Origin: Nocardioides sp. WS12
Lineage (GTDB): Bacteria; Actinomycetota; Actinomycetes; Propionibacteriales; Nocardioidaceae
Direction of reading: 5' to 3'
DNA length: 64,000 nt
NCBI RefSeq assembly: GCF_014108865.1
Contig: NZ_CP053928.1
Location: 992,001 to 1,056,000, forward strand
In this document: piece by piece, positions 50,646-58,881 of the stretch
Layout of the letters: every line of letters begins with the position of its first letter
How positions within the stretch are numbered: the first letter of the stretch is position 1
Program-made: the position numbers and the translations under genes
The notes under the pieces: generated by a model
Database searches by the model: none
What the model was told of the DNA's origin: nothing
What the model saw: the letters and a program-made list of their open reading frames with translations, nothing else

Positions 50646-51527
50646 ACCATCTTCTCCCCTTCGCCGGCACCGTTGGTGATGGGCGTCGTCAACGTCACGC
50701 CCGACTCCTTCTCCGATGGTGGTCAGTACGACGACCCGCAGCGTGCGGTCGCGCACGGACTGCAGCTGCTGGCTGATGGCGCGGACATCCTCGACGTGGG
50801 GGGCGAGTCGACCCGGCCGGGCGCCACGCGGCCACTGCTCGCGGAGGAGCTCGACCGCGTCGTACCGGTGATCGAGGAGCTCGCCGCCGGGGGTGCCGTG
50901 GTGTCGGTCGACACCATGCGCGCCGAGGTCGCAGCGCGGGCGGTCGAGGCCGGTGCGCAGATCGTCAACGACGTCTCCGGCGGCTTGGCCGACCCGGCGA
51001 TCCTGGACGTGGTGGCCCGGACGGGCGTCACCTATGTCGCGATGCACTGGCGCGCGCACAGCGACCGCATGCAGCAACTCACCGACTACGACGACCGGGG
51101 CGTCGTCGAGGCCGTGCGCGCCGAACTGGCCGACCGGGTGGCGGCGATCCGCGCTGCGGGCATCGCGGACGAACGGATCGTGCTGGACCCGGGCCTGGGG
51201 TTCGCGAAGCTGCCCCATCACAACTGGGAACTGCTCCGCGGACTCGACCAGCTCGCCGAACTCGGCTTCCCTCTGCTCGTCGGCGCGAGCCGCAAGACCT
51301 TCCTCGGACGGCTCCTGGCCGACGGCAGCGGTGAGCCCCGGCCCGTCGCTGAGCGGGAGGCAGCCGGTGTCGCGCTCTCCGCGCTGCTGGCGGCCGGTGT
51401 CGGCGGGACCCCCGTCTGGTGCCTGCGGGTCCACGATGTGCGCGCCCACCGCGACGCCCTTGCGGTTGCGGCACAGTGGAACACTCAGAACGCTGATCGG
51501 GCAGCGACGGGGAAGGAACGCGCGTGA
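50643..51527 (+). CDS. folP: Dihydropteroate synthase
   Basis: A 294-residue TIM-barrel enzyme condensing p-aminobenzoate with dihydropterin pyrophosphate; it is the sulfonamide target. The signatures MGVVNVTPDSFSDGG and LDVGGESTRPGA are intact, as is the late GASRKTFLGRLL with the phosphate-binding Ser-Arg-Lys. GTG 50643 is set by the -10 box and the family N-terminus. The stop overlaps the folB start by 4 bases (GTGA), so folP-folB-folK form one operon, separated from folE by the polysaccharide insert. Confidence 0.95.
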   Translation: MTIFSPSPAPLVMGVVNVTPDSFSDGGQYDDPQRAVAHGLQLLADGADILDVGGESTRPGATRPLLAEELDRVVPVIEELAAGGAVVSVDTMRAEVAARAVEAGAQIVNDVSGGLADPAILDVVARTGVTYVAMHWRAHSDRMQQLTDYDDRGVVEAVRAELADRVAAIRAAGIADERIVLDPGLGFAKLPHHNWELLRGLDQLAELGFPLLVGASRKTFLGRLLADGSGEPRPVAEREAAGVALSALLAAGVGGTPVWCLRVHDVRAHRDALAVAAQWNTQNADRAATGKERA

Positions 51528-51955
51528 CGGACGATCCTCTGGACGGACCCCTGGATGAACTGAGCATCCTCGGCATCGAGTGCTTCGCACATCACGGCGT
51601 CTTCGACCACGAGCGACGGGACGGGCAGGTCTTCAGGTTCGACCTCGTTCTCGGCGTCGACACCCGACCAGCGGCCGCATCGGACGACTTGCGTGACACC
51701 GTGGACTACGGAAGCCTCGTGGACCAGGTAGTAGCGGAAGTGACGAGGGACCCGGTCGACCTGATCGAGACCCTCGTGCAGCGGATTGCCGATGTGTGTC
51801 TGTTGGACCGTCGTGTTGAATGGGCGCGTGTGACCGTGCACAAGCCGGATGCGCCGATCCAGGCGACGTTCGCCGACGTACAGCTCACCGTCACCCGTCG
51901 TCGTGAGACGCCTGCAGCGGGAGACCGAACCGGAAAGGCAGAGGGCCCAGCATGA
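51524..51955 (+). CDS. folB: Dihydroneopterin aldolase
   Basis: A 143-residue enzyme cleaving dihydroneopterin to 6-hydroxymethyl-dihydropterin. LGIECFAHHGVFDHERRDGQ is the conserved N-terminal segment (with the catalytic-site Glu following in related enzymes), and TVDYGSLVDQVVAEV and VTVHKPDAPI are later family blocks. GTG 51524 overlaps folP, and the stop overlaps folK by 4 bases. The C-terminal 20 residues are a polar tail beyond the family core. Confidence 0.93.
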   Translation: MTDDPLDGPLDELSILGIECFAHHGVFDHERRDGQVFRFDLVLGVDTRPAAASDDLRDTVDYGSLVDQVVAEVTRDPVDLIETLVQRIADVCLLDRRVEWARVTVHKPDAPIQATFADVQLTVTRRRETPAAGDRTGKAEGPA

Positions 51956-52521
51956 CCGAGACCCCCAACCCGAACATCATCGATGCAGACACCCTGACGG
52001 GGGAGATGCGCCCCATTCGTCGGGTGGTGATCGGCCTCGGCTCGAACCTCGGTGAACGGTTTTCGAACCTCCAGGGCGCAGTCGATGCACTCGCCGACAC
52101 CCCGAACGTGTGGGTCACTGGCGTCTCGCCGGTCTACGAGAGCGAACCGGTCGACTGCCCGCCGGACTCGGCGACCTTCCTCAACGCGGTGGTCCTGATC
52201 GACACCACGCTGTCGGCGCACCGCCTGCTCGACCGAGCCCTCGCCATCGAGGACGCCTACGACCGGATGCGCAGCGAGGTCAAGAACTCTCCGCGGACCC
52301 TCGACGTCGACCTGATCGCGGTCGGCGACCGTCGCAGCGACACCGAGGCACTCCGCCTGCCGCACCCGCAGGCGCACGAGCGCGCCTTCGTGCTGCAGCC
52401 GTGGAGCGACCTCGAGTCCGACGCCGAGTTCCCGGGCCTGGGCCCGGTCTCGGAACTGTTGGCCAAGGTGGACACGAGCGGCTTGAAGCCGCGCGCTGAT
52501 CTGGTCCTCGAGTTCGAGTGA
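51952..52521 (+). CDS. folK: 2-amino-4-hydroxy-6-hydroxymethyldihydropteridine pyrophosphokinase
   Basis: A 189-residue HPPK activating hydroxymethyl-dihydropterin with ATP for FolP. VIGLGSNLGERFSNLQ is the N-terminal substrate motif, SPVYESEPVDCPPDSATFLN follows, and the signature SPRTLDVDLIAVGD carries the metal-binding Asp pair; LPHPQAHERAFVLQPW closes the core. The first 23 residues before VVIGLGSN are a short N-terminal extension. ATG 51952 overlaps the folB stop. DUF3180 follows after 16 bases. Confidence 0.94.
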   Translation: MTETPNPNIIDADTLTGEMRPIRRVVIGLGSNLGERFSNLQGAVDALADTPNVWVTGVSPVYESEPVDCPPDSATFLNAVVLIDTTLSAHRLLDRALAIEDAYDRMRSEVKNSPRTLDVDLIAVGDRRSDTEALRLPHPQAHERAFVLQPWSDLESDAEFPGLGPVSELLAKVDTSGLKPRADLVLEFE

Positions 52522-52537
52522 CCCAAGGCGTGTCCTA

Positions 52538-53020
52538 GTGGTCTCCGATCCGGAGTCCGAAGGCGGCGCCCTGCGGCCCACCTCGTTGCTCAGCCTGCTG
52601 GGCTGGGCGCTGGTGGGGCTGGTCGGTGGCTGGGCGGTGCATCCTCTCTGCGAACGGCTGAGCGTCGTACCGCCTCTCGTGACCGCGCCGCAGCCCCTGG
52701 CGCTGCTCCTGCTGGCCGCGATCCTCGGGTACGTCGCTTGGGCGACCCACCGGGCCGTGCAGGTACGACGAGAGCGGCTCGAGGCGCACAAGGCGGTCAA
52801 TCGGCTGGTGCTGGCGCGGGCGAGTGCCCTGGTGGGTGCTCTGGTGGCCGGCGGGTACCTCGGCTATGCCATCAGCTGGATCGGCGACCCGGCTGAGTTG
52901 GCCGATGAGCGGCTGGTGCGGTCCCTGATCGCGACGGGCTGCGCGGTGGCCGCCGCGGTGGCGGCGCTCCTGCTCGAGCGGGCGTGCCGGGTGCGCGGGG
53001 ACGACCCCGAGCCGCGCTGA
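52538..53020 (+). CDS. DUF3180 four-helix membrane protein
   Basis: A 160-residue protein with four predicted membrane helices (about 13-35, 48-68, 85-108, 122-144) and an Arg-rich loop between the second and third. It corresponds in position and topology to Rv3605c, which follows folK in mycobacteria; the function of this family is unknown. GTG 52538 is the first start after folK. Because it is retained with the folate block across actinobacteria, a housekeeping envelope role is possible but unsupported. Confidence 0.85.
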   Translation: MVSDPESEGGALRPTSLLSLLGWALVGLVGGWAVHPLCERLSVVPPLVTAPQPLALLLLAAILGYVAWATHRAVQVRRERLEAHKAVNRLVLARASALVGALVAGGYLGYAISWIGDPAELADERLVRSLIATGCAVAAAVAALLLERACRVRGDDPEPR

Positions 53021-53036
53021 CCCCCGCGCCCATGCA

Positions 53037-53066
53037 ACCCGTGTGACTGTTGTGACAGTTGTGTCA
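53037..53066. promoter_or_regulatory. direct-repeat and palindromic motif upstream of the coiled-coil membrane protein gene
   Basis: TGTGACTGT, TGTGACAGT and TGTGTCAAG occur at 9-base intervals (about 53042-53068). CTGT-TGTG-ACAG inside them is an inverted repeat. The motif lies about 35 bases upstream of the -10 box of the next gene, a plausible activator site. Confidence 0.4.
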
Positions 53067-53100
53067 AGCGTGTCGTGCGTCTCATGGGGCGCCTGAGGCA

Positions 53101-53115
53101 TACCGTGCGGGTATG
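53101..53115 (+). promoter_or_regulatory. leaderless promoter of the coiled-coil membrane protein gene
   Basis: TACCGT (53101-53106), six bases, ATG at 53113. Confidence 0.5.
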
Positions 53116-53703
53116 ACTTCCCCCGTCGGCAACCGTCGTCGTCAGCGGTCCACCCGTCTTCTGGTGGCCGTCGCTCTCCTCACGCTCGCGGCGCTGGCCG
53201 TTGCGGGTACCGCTGTGACCGGTTCCTGGTTGCTGGTCACCGTTGCTGCTGCGGGCTCTGTGGTCCTCGGCGCGGCCGCTCTCAAGATCGCCCACACCGA
53301 GCTGATCGCCACGCGTCACGACGCTGCGCGCGACCGTGCCGGACAGGCCAGGGCGTACGCCGACCTGACCGAGGTCCGTACGGCGGAGAACGTCGAGTTC
53401 GCAGCCGACATGACCGGCAAGCTCGCCAAGCGCGACGCCACGATCTCCCGGCTCGAGAAGCGTCTCGGTGACGCGGCCTCGGAACTGGCCGACGCCCGCC
53501 AGGAACTGGCGGACGCCCACGACCAGGCTGCGGAGGCCCAGCGGGTTGCCGAGCGCCTCAGCGAGCGGCTCACGGATGCCGAAGAGCGCGCCGGCCAGGC
53601 CGTCGTGCGCGTCGCCGAGCTCGAAGCCGAGCTCGACGTGCTGCAGGCCGAATGGCAGCTCATGGAGTCGCGGACACGCGGGAGCGCACGCAAGGCGGTC
53701 TGA
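53113..53703 (+). CDS. Membrane protein with C-terminal coiled coil
   Basis: A 196-residue protein I do not recognise as a named family. A basic N-terminus (RRRQRSTR) is followed by two close membrane helices (about 17-38 and 41-64), then about 120 residues of heptad-rich, Ala/Glu/Arg-rich sequence (SRLEKRLGDAASELADARQE and following) predicting a long cytoplasmic coiled coil. Its position after DUF3180 equals that of Rv3604c. Topology suggests a scaffold or cell-shape protein, but no function is known. ATG 53113 is set by the -10 box. Confidence 0.72.
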   Translation: MTSPVGNRRRQRSTRLLVAVALLTLAALAVAGTAVTGSWLLVTVAAAGSVVLGAAALKIAHTELIATRHDAARDRAGQARAYADLTEVRTAENVEFAADMTGKLAKRDATISRLEKRLGDAASELADARQELADAHDQAAEAQRVAERLSERLTDAEERAGQAVVRVAELEAELDVLQAEWQLMESRTRGSARKAV

Positions 53704-53805
53704 CGCCACGGCGCTGCGGCCGACCCTCAGGTGGATCGATCGGATCGTTAGGATTCACGTCTTCACCCCGTAGTCGACCGTCTGCCGTACCTGAAGGATT
53801 CACTC

Positions 53806-56800
53806 TTGGCCTACGACCGAGCGCGCGCGAAGCAATCCCTGATCCGACTCGCGAAGTCGGGACCCGGACGGTTGCGCGGTCCCGTCGGTCGGTCCACGCG
53901 CCGCTTCCGTAACGGATTCAGCGGCACCCGGGTCTCGGTGGTCCTCCCGCTCAGCGACGACGAGACCACACGGATCGGGCCGTTGCTGGACACGCTGCGT
54001 GCCCAGACCTACCGCAACCTCGACATCGTGGTGGTGCCCTATGGCCGCCACGACAAGGTGCTGGAGATCGCCCGCGGCCATGCCGTCGCCGACTGGCGGA
54101 TCCGGATCCGCTCGAAGGTCCAGCCCACGCTCGCGGCCGCCCGCAACGCCGGCATCGCTTCGGCGCGGGGCGCCGTGGTGATGGTCGCCAGTGGCGGCGA
54201 TGACTTCCCGCTGGCCGCCGTCGCGCGCCTGGTGACCGCCCATGAGTTGTCCGGATCGCCGCTCGTGGTGGGCCAGATGAAGGAGCCCGACACGGTCGGC
54301 TGGGTCCCTGATTCGCCGTACGACGCCGCCCACCACGTCGACGTCTCCCGCACCACGCTCGTCGCGTCGCCGGTGGCGGTCACCGACCTGGGGGTCGGCA
54401 ACAAGCTCTTCACCACCGCGCTGTGGAGCCAGTCCGGGCTGCAGTTCACCGATGCCCAGCCCAGTGGCGCTGCCGTCGCCCTCGGTCTGCTGCGGCACGC
54501 TGCGTCCTTCGACCTGCTCAAGCAGGCGACGTACGTTCCGACGGGTCGCCGGGACGGGGTCGGGGTCGGGACCGTGCACGACGCCCTGTCCGGTCTCGAC
54601 GCCTGGATCGACGACCACACGCGCACGTGGCAGGCGATCACCTCGCTGGAACAACCGGACGCCCGCGACTGGTGGCTCTGGGGTGTCCTGGAAGCGGCCG
54701 TCCAGCCCCTCGTCGCCGATGTCGAACGCGCCGACGACCGCGAGTGGAAGACCCTGCGCGACCACGTCATCATGCTGCTGGAATCGGCCGACGAACGGAT
54801 CTGGTCCCGGCTGTCCGCAGAGTCGCGCATCAAGATCTGGCTGCTGCAGCACGACCACCGCGAGCAGCTGGCGGAGTTCGCAGCGGCACGGCTCTTCGCT
54901 GGTGGCAGCTGTCCGACCGTCGTCCGCGACGGCAAGGTCTTCGCCCAGCTGCCGTTCCACGACGACGACGAGCTCGCCATCCCGGCTGACCTGTTCGAGA
55001 TGCCGCCCGTGGAGACGCGCCTTGCGGCGGTGTTGCGCGACGTGCGCTGGGTCGCGGCCGATGCCATCGAGCTGACCGTCTTCGCAGCCATCGAGTTCGT
55101 CTCGATGTCGGAGTTGCCGGACGTGACCTGTGCCCTGGTCGACCAGGACTCGGGTGCGCGGATCGAGCTCGACCTCCGGCAGGCCCGCGACCTCCGGGCG
55201 AACCAGGGGTGGGAGCTGATGCCGCGCCGGTGCCAGGACGGTTCGTGGGGAGCGTTCGTCGCCACCGTCGCAGTTCCTGAACTGGTCGCCGCCTCCCGAA
55301 CCGCTGGCCTGTCGGCCACCGGCCGCACCTGGCGGCTCGACGTCACCCTGACCGTCGACGGGGTGACCCGGTCCGGTCCGATCGCCCGCGTCGATGCGCA
55401 GGGCTCGGCAGGATTCGTCGGTGAGTACCACCTGGCACCCCGGCCCGCCGCCGGCGCCCTGGTCGGGTTCAGTCCGCGCGCATCCCTCGCCGGCGTGCGG
55501 GTGCTCCCGGACACCGGCCCGCGGCTGCGTTCGGTCGAGGTCACGGGCCGAGCGGTCAGCGGCACGATGGACGCCGCCGGACTCTCGATCGTCGCGGTGC
55601 GCGCGGCCGAGGGCGCGCTGCAGGCACGCGCCGCGACCGCCGTGGGCGAGGACGGGGCCACCACCTTCCGGATCAACCTGCCGCCCGCCTGGACCGGGCA
55701 GACCCGGTGGTCGCTCGTCGCACTGACCGCTGACGGCGCCGAGCACCCGATCGGCTGGCCGGCTGTCCACGCGCAGTGGCTGGGCGTCGGAGGCGGGGGG
55801 ATCGTCGCGAGCCGCGACGCCCACGGCAACACCGAACTCCTCGAGGCCGCCGGTGTCCTGGTCGTCGACGACGTGGTGGTCGATGACCTCGATGCCACCG
55901 TGACCGGCCGCTGGCTCGCAGCCGAACCGCCGGGCGACGTACGCATCGAACTGGCGGGGCAGAAGGCCACTGTTGTCGGCACCATCGACCCCGCCGCGCC
56001 CGGTGAGGTGCGGGTCAACTTCCGGCTCGTCCACGACCGGTGGGGCCTGGGGGAGGCGCCGGTGCCCCAAGGCATCTATCCGGTCACCGTGGTGAGCGGT
56101 GGCCGTTCATCGATTGCCCCGCTCGGCGAGAACGCCATCGACAAGCTGCACCAGTTCACCGTCGGTGCCGCCTACACGTCGCGCCTCATGCGCTTCGGTC
56201 GGGACTGCAACATCGAGCTGCATCGCCCGATGGCTGATGACGAGCGCGGTCCGTACGCCCAGCAGGTCCTGCAGGACTGGTACGCCGCCACCGACTTCCC
56301 GCTCGAGGAAGACGCGGTCTACCTCCAGTCGTACGTCGGCGCGTCGGCCACCGACAGCCAGCTGGCCATCCACGAGGAACTGCGTCGTACCCGCCCCGAA
56401 CTCACGATCTACTGGGGTGTCACCGACACCGCGTCGTGGGTGCCCGAGGGCGGCATCCCGGTCGTCCTGAACACGCGTGCGTGGTACCGCGTACTCGGCA
56501 GCGTGAAGTACCTCTGCCTCAACATCGACCCGGAGCGGTGGTTCTCGCGCAAGCCGGGGCAGAAGATGCTGCAGACCTTCCACGGCTACCCGGCCAAGTC
56601 GATGGGGCTGCGCATGTGGCGCGCCAAGAACTTCACCCAGAAGCGGATCGAGCTCGAACTCCACCGCACGTCGGGGGAGTGGGACCTGATCCTCACGCCC
56701 GAGCCGGCGATGGACGAGCACTACCGCCGGGAGTACGACTACGACGGGCCGATCCACAGCCACGGCTACCCCCGTGACGACGTCCTCGTCTCGGCGGAGG

Positions 56801-57402
56801 CAACGGCGTTGCGCGAAGAGACCCGGCTGCGGCTCGGGATCCGCCCGGACCAGAAGGCAGTGCTCTACGCGCCGACCTGGCGCGACGACCTGGCAACGAA
56901 CTGGCGCAGTGCCGAGATGGTGCAGCACCTGGACCTCGAGGCCGCCAGTCGCGCGCTCGGGCCGGACTACGTGCTGCTGATGCGCGGGCACCGGTTCCAT
57001 GCGGCGACGACCGCGACCGGTGGCGAGGCCGCCCGATTTCTCGACGTCACCGACTACCCCGAGATCAACCACCTGATCCTGGCGTCCGACGCAGCGGTCC
57101 TCGACTACTCCTCGCTGCGCTTCGACTTCGCCCTGACCCAGCGCCCGATGATCTTCCTCGTCCCCGACCTGGACACCTACGTCGGCGGCGTCCGCGGATT
57201 CCTCTACGACTACCGCGACTCCGCTCCCGGTCCGTTGGTCGACACCGCCGACGAAGCGGTCCGCCTGCTGCGCGACTTCGCCGGTCTCGAGCGGGCGTGT
57301 GCGCCGGAGTTGGCCCGGTTCCACGAGAAGTACAACCACCTGCAGGACGGCGAGTCCGCCCGTCGGGTGGTCGAAGCGTTCTTCGCTCAGGTCGTCGAGT
57401 AG
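53806..57402 (+). CDS. Teichoic-acid-type polymerase: GT2-like domain fused to CDP-glycerol/ribitol glycerophosphotransferase (TagF/TarL-like)
   Basis: A 1198-residue multidomain protein. Residues about 40-260 resemble a GT2 fold (VSVVLPLSDDETTRIGPLLD, AARNAGIASARGAVVMVAS, then a GGDD acidic pair). The middle 300-830 contains several beta-rich repeats. Residues about 835-1190 are a Glyphos_transf domain: LQTFHGYPAKSMG (His near 926), ILTPEPAMDEHYR, LYAPTWRDD and DYSSLRFDFALTQRPMIFL. The gene after it probably makes CDP-ribitol, so poly(ribitol-phosphate) is the likely product. TTG 53806 has a GAAGGA site 8 bases upstream; TAGGAT near 53749 is a possible promoter. Confidence 0.85.
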   Translation: MAYDRARAKQSLIRLAKSGPGRLRGPVGRSTRRFRNGFSGTRVSVVLPLSDDETTRIGPLLDTLRAQTYRNLDIVVVPYGRHDKVLEIARGHAVADWRIRIRSKVQPTLAAARNAGIASARGAVVMVASGGDDFPLAAVARLVTAHELSGSPLVVGQMKEPDTVGWVPDSPYDAAHHVDVSRTTLVASPVAVTDLGVGNKLFTTALWSQSGLQFTDAQPSGAAVALGLLRHAASFDLLKQATYVPTGRRDGVGVGTVHDALSGLDAWIDDHTRTWQAITSLEQPDARDWWLWGVLEAAVQPLVADVERADDREWKTLRDHVIMLLESADERIWSRLSAESRIKIWLLQHDHREQLAEFAAARLFAGGSCPTVVRDGKVFAQLPFHDDDELAIPADLFEMPPVETRLAAVLRDVRWVAADAIELTVFAAIEFVSMSELPDVTCALVDQDSGARIELDLRQARDLRANQGWELMPRRCQDGSWGAFVATVAVPELVAASRTAGLSATGRTWRLDVTLTVDGVTRSGPIARVDAQGSAGFVGEYHLAPRPAAGALVGFSPRASLAGVRVLPDTGPRLRSVEVTGRAVSGTMDAAGLSIVAVRAAEGALQARAATAVGEDGATTFRINLPPAWTGQTRWSLVALTADGAEHPIGWPAVHAQWLGVGGGGIVASRDAHGNTELLEAAGVLVVDDVVVDDLDATVTGRWLAAEPPGDVRIELAGQKATVVGTIDPAAPGEVRVNFRLVHDRWGLGEAPVPQGIYPVTVVSGGRSSIAPLGENAIDKLHQFTVGAAYTSRLMRFGRDCNIELHRPMADDERGPYAQQVLQDWYAATDFPLEEDAVYLQSYVGASATDSQLAIHEELRRTRPELTIYWGVTDTASWVPEGGIPVVLNTRAWYRVLGSVKYLCLNIDPERWFSRKPGQKMLQTFHGYPAKSMGLRMWRAKNFTQKRIELELHRTSGEWDLILTPEPAMDEHYRREYDYDGPIHSHGYPRDDVLVSAEATALREETRLRLGIRPDQKAVLYAPTWRDDLATNWRSAEMVQHLDLEAASRALGPDYVLLMRGHRFHAATTATGGEAARFLDVTDYPEINHLILASDAAVLDYSSLRFDFALTQRPMIFLVPDLDTYVGGVRGFLYDYRDSAPGPLVDTADEAVRLLRDFAGLERACAPELARFHEKYNHLQDGESARRVVEAFFAQVVE

Positions 57403-57437
57403 CCCCGCGAGGAACGAGCGGGGCGTATCGAGACGCC
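57402..57437 (+). repeat. double-hairpin repeat after the teichoic polymerase gene
   Basis: GCCCCGC (57402-57408) pairs with GCGGGGC (57418-57424) around GAGGAACGA; directly after, GGCGT pairs with ACGCC (57422-57437) around ATCGAG. The element starts on the last base of the TAG stop. It may terminate transcription and resembles dispersed repeats of this genome type. Confidence 0.6.
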
Positions 57438-57450
57438 GGGCCGGCACTAC

Positions 57451-57466
57451 TAACCTGTTCTCCATG
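57451..57466 (+). promoter_or_regulatory. leaderless promoter of the bifunctional CDP-ribitol gene
   Basis: TAACCT (57451-57456), seven bases, ATG at 57464. Confidence 0.5.
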
Positions 57467-58879
57467 TCGAATCCCGTGAAGAACGTCGCCGTCCTCCTCG
57501 CCGGTGGCGTGGGGGCCCGGGTGGGTCTCGACATCCCCAAGCAACTGATCAAGGTCGCCGGCAAGACCCTCCTCGAGCACACCCTGGTGGCGCTGCACGA
57601 CCACCCGGACGTGGACGAGCTCATCGTGATGATGGCGCCCGGCCACACCGACGCGGTCCGCGAGATCACCCGTGGCGACGCGTACCCGAAGGTCACCGCG
57701 ATCCTCGAGGGCGGCGACACCCGCAACGCCACGACCCAGCTCGCGATCAACCACCTGCAGACGAGTGCCGCCGGCGCCGAGGTGCGGATCCTGCTGCACG
57801 ACGCGGTGCGTCCGCTCGTCACGCCGCGCATCATCGGCGAGTGCTTTGCCGCACTGGAGTCCTACCCGGCAGTCGACGTCGCGATCCCGTCAGCGGACAC
57901 GATCATCGAGGTGGCCGAGGACGACACGATCCGGAGCATCCCGCCCCGTGCCTCCCTGCGTCGGGGTCAGACGCCGCAGGCGTTCCGCCTCGACGTACTC
58001 GCGAAGGCCTACGAGATCGCGGCCGCCGATCCGGACTTCACCGCGACCGATGACTGCAGCGTGGTGCTGCGCTATCTCCCCGACGAGCCGATCATCGTGG
58101 TGCGCGGCGACGACCGGAACATGAAGGTCACCGAGCCGATCGACGTGTTCATCGCCGACAAGCTCTTCCAGCTCACCGGCATCGACCTCCCGCGAGCGAA
58201 GACCGACGAGGGCTACAAGGACGCGCTCGCCGGCAAGACGATGGTGGTCTTCGGTGGCAGCTACGGCATCGGTGCGGACATCGCGGCCCTCGCGACGTCG
58301 TACGGCGCCACGGTGCTGACGTTCAGCCGGTCCACCACCAACACCGACGTGGGCCGACGGTCCGACGTCGCCGCCGCCGCGAAGCAGGCGATCACCGCGA
58401 CCGGGTCGATCGACTTCGTGGTCAACACCGCCGGCGTCCTGCCCCGCGGCGAACTGCTGGAGACCAGCGAGGAGACCGTTTACGCCGCCACCGAGATCAA
58501 CTACCTCGGGCCGATCTTCATCGCGCAGGAGTTCTTCCCGCACCTCGCGGCCACGCGCGGCGCGCTCCTCCTCTTCACGTCGAGTTCCTACACGCGCGGA
58601 CGCGGCGGCTACAGCCTCTACTCCTCCGCGAAGGCGGCGACGGTCAACCTCACCCAGGCGCTGGCGGACGAGTGGGCCGACTCGGGTGTGCGGGTGAACT
58701 GCATCAACCCCGAGCGGACCGGCACCCCGATGCGCACCAAGGCGTTCGGTGACGAGGCGCCCGGGACCCTGCTGGATTCGCAGGTCGTCGCGCGCACCTC
58801 GGTCGACGTACTGATCTCCGACCAGTCGGGCCATGTCTACGACGTCCGCAAGGACGACCCGTTCAGCCTGGGCGACTGA
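57464..58879 (+). CDS. Bifunctional ribitol-5-phosphate cytidylyltransferase/ribulose-5-phosphate reductase (Acs1/Bcs1-like)
   Basis: A 471-residue fusion. Residues 1-230 are an IspD/TarI-type cytidylyltransferase (VAVLLAGGVGARVGLDIPKQ, GGDTRNATTQLA, LLHDAVRPLV and VTEPIDVFIADKL). Residues about 245-460 are an SDR (VVFGGSYGIGADIAAL, VNTAGVLPRGELL, and YSLYSSAKAATVNL with Tyr-X3-Lys). This order matches Haemophilus Acs1/Bcs1, which reduce ribulose 5-phosphate and make CDP-ribitol. IspD function for isoprenoids is possible for the first domain alone but unlikely next to a teichoic-type polymerase. ATG is set by the -10 box; the next gene begins 2 bases after the stop. Confidence 0.87.
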   Translation: MSNPVKNVAVLLAGGVGARVGLDIPKQLIKVAGKTLLEHTLVALHDHPDVDELIVMMAPGHTDAVREITRGDAYPKVTAILEGGDTRNATTQLAINHLQTSAAGAEVRILLHDAVRPLVTPRIIGECFAALESYPAVDVAIPSADTIIEVAEDDTIRSIPPRASLRRGQTPQAFRLDVLAKAYEIAAADPDFTATDDCSVVLRYLPDEPIIVVRGDDRNMKVTEPIDVFIADKLFQLTGIDLPRAKTDEGYKDALAGKTMVVFGGSYGIGADIAALATSYGATVLTFSRSTTNTDVGRRSDVAAAAKQAITATGSIDFVVNTAGVLPRGELLETSEETVYAATEINYLGPIFIAQEFFPHLAATRGALLLFTSSSYTRGRGGYSLYSSAKAATVNLTQALADEWADSGVRVNCINPERTGTPMRTKAFGDEAPGTLLDSQVVARTSVDVLISDQSGHVYDVRKDDPFSLGD

Positions 58880-58881
58880 GT

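Noticed and set aside
57449..57463. AACCTGTT before the CDP-ribitol gene as a third KstR-like box
   Set aside because: The core AACnnGTT is present, but the outer T and A of the consensus are not, and the bases are explained by the TAACCT -10 element.
57464..58160. The cytidylyltransferase domain as the housekeeping IspD
   Set aside because: It is fused to an SDR in Acs1/Bcs1 order, adjacent to a TagF-like polymerase, and there is no ispF neighbour.
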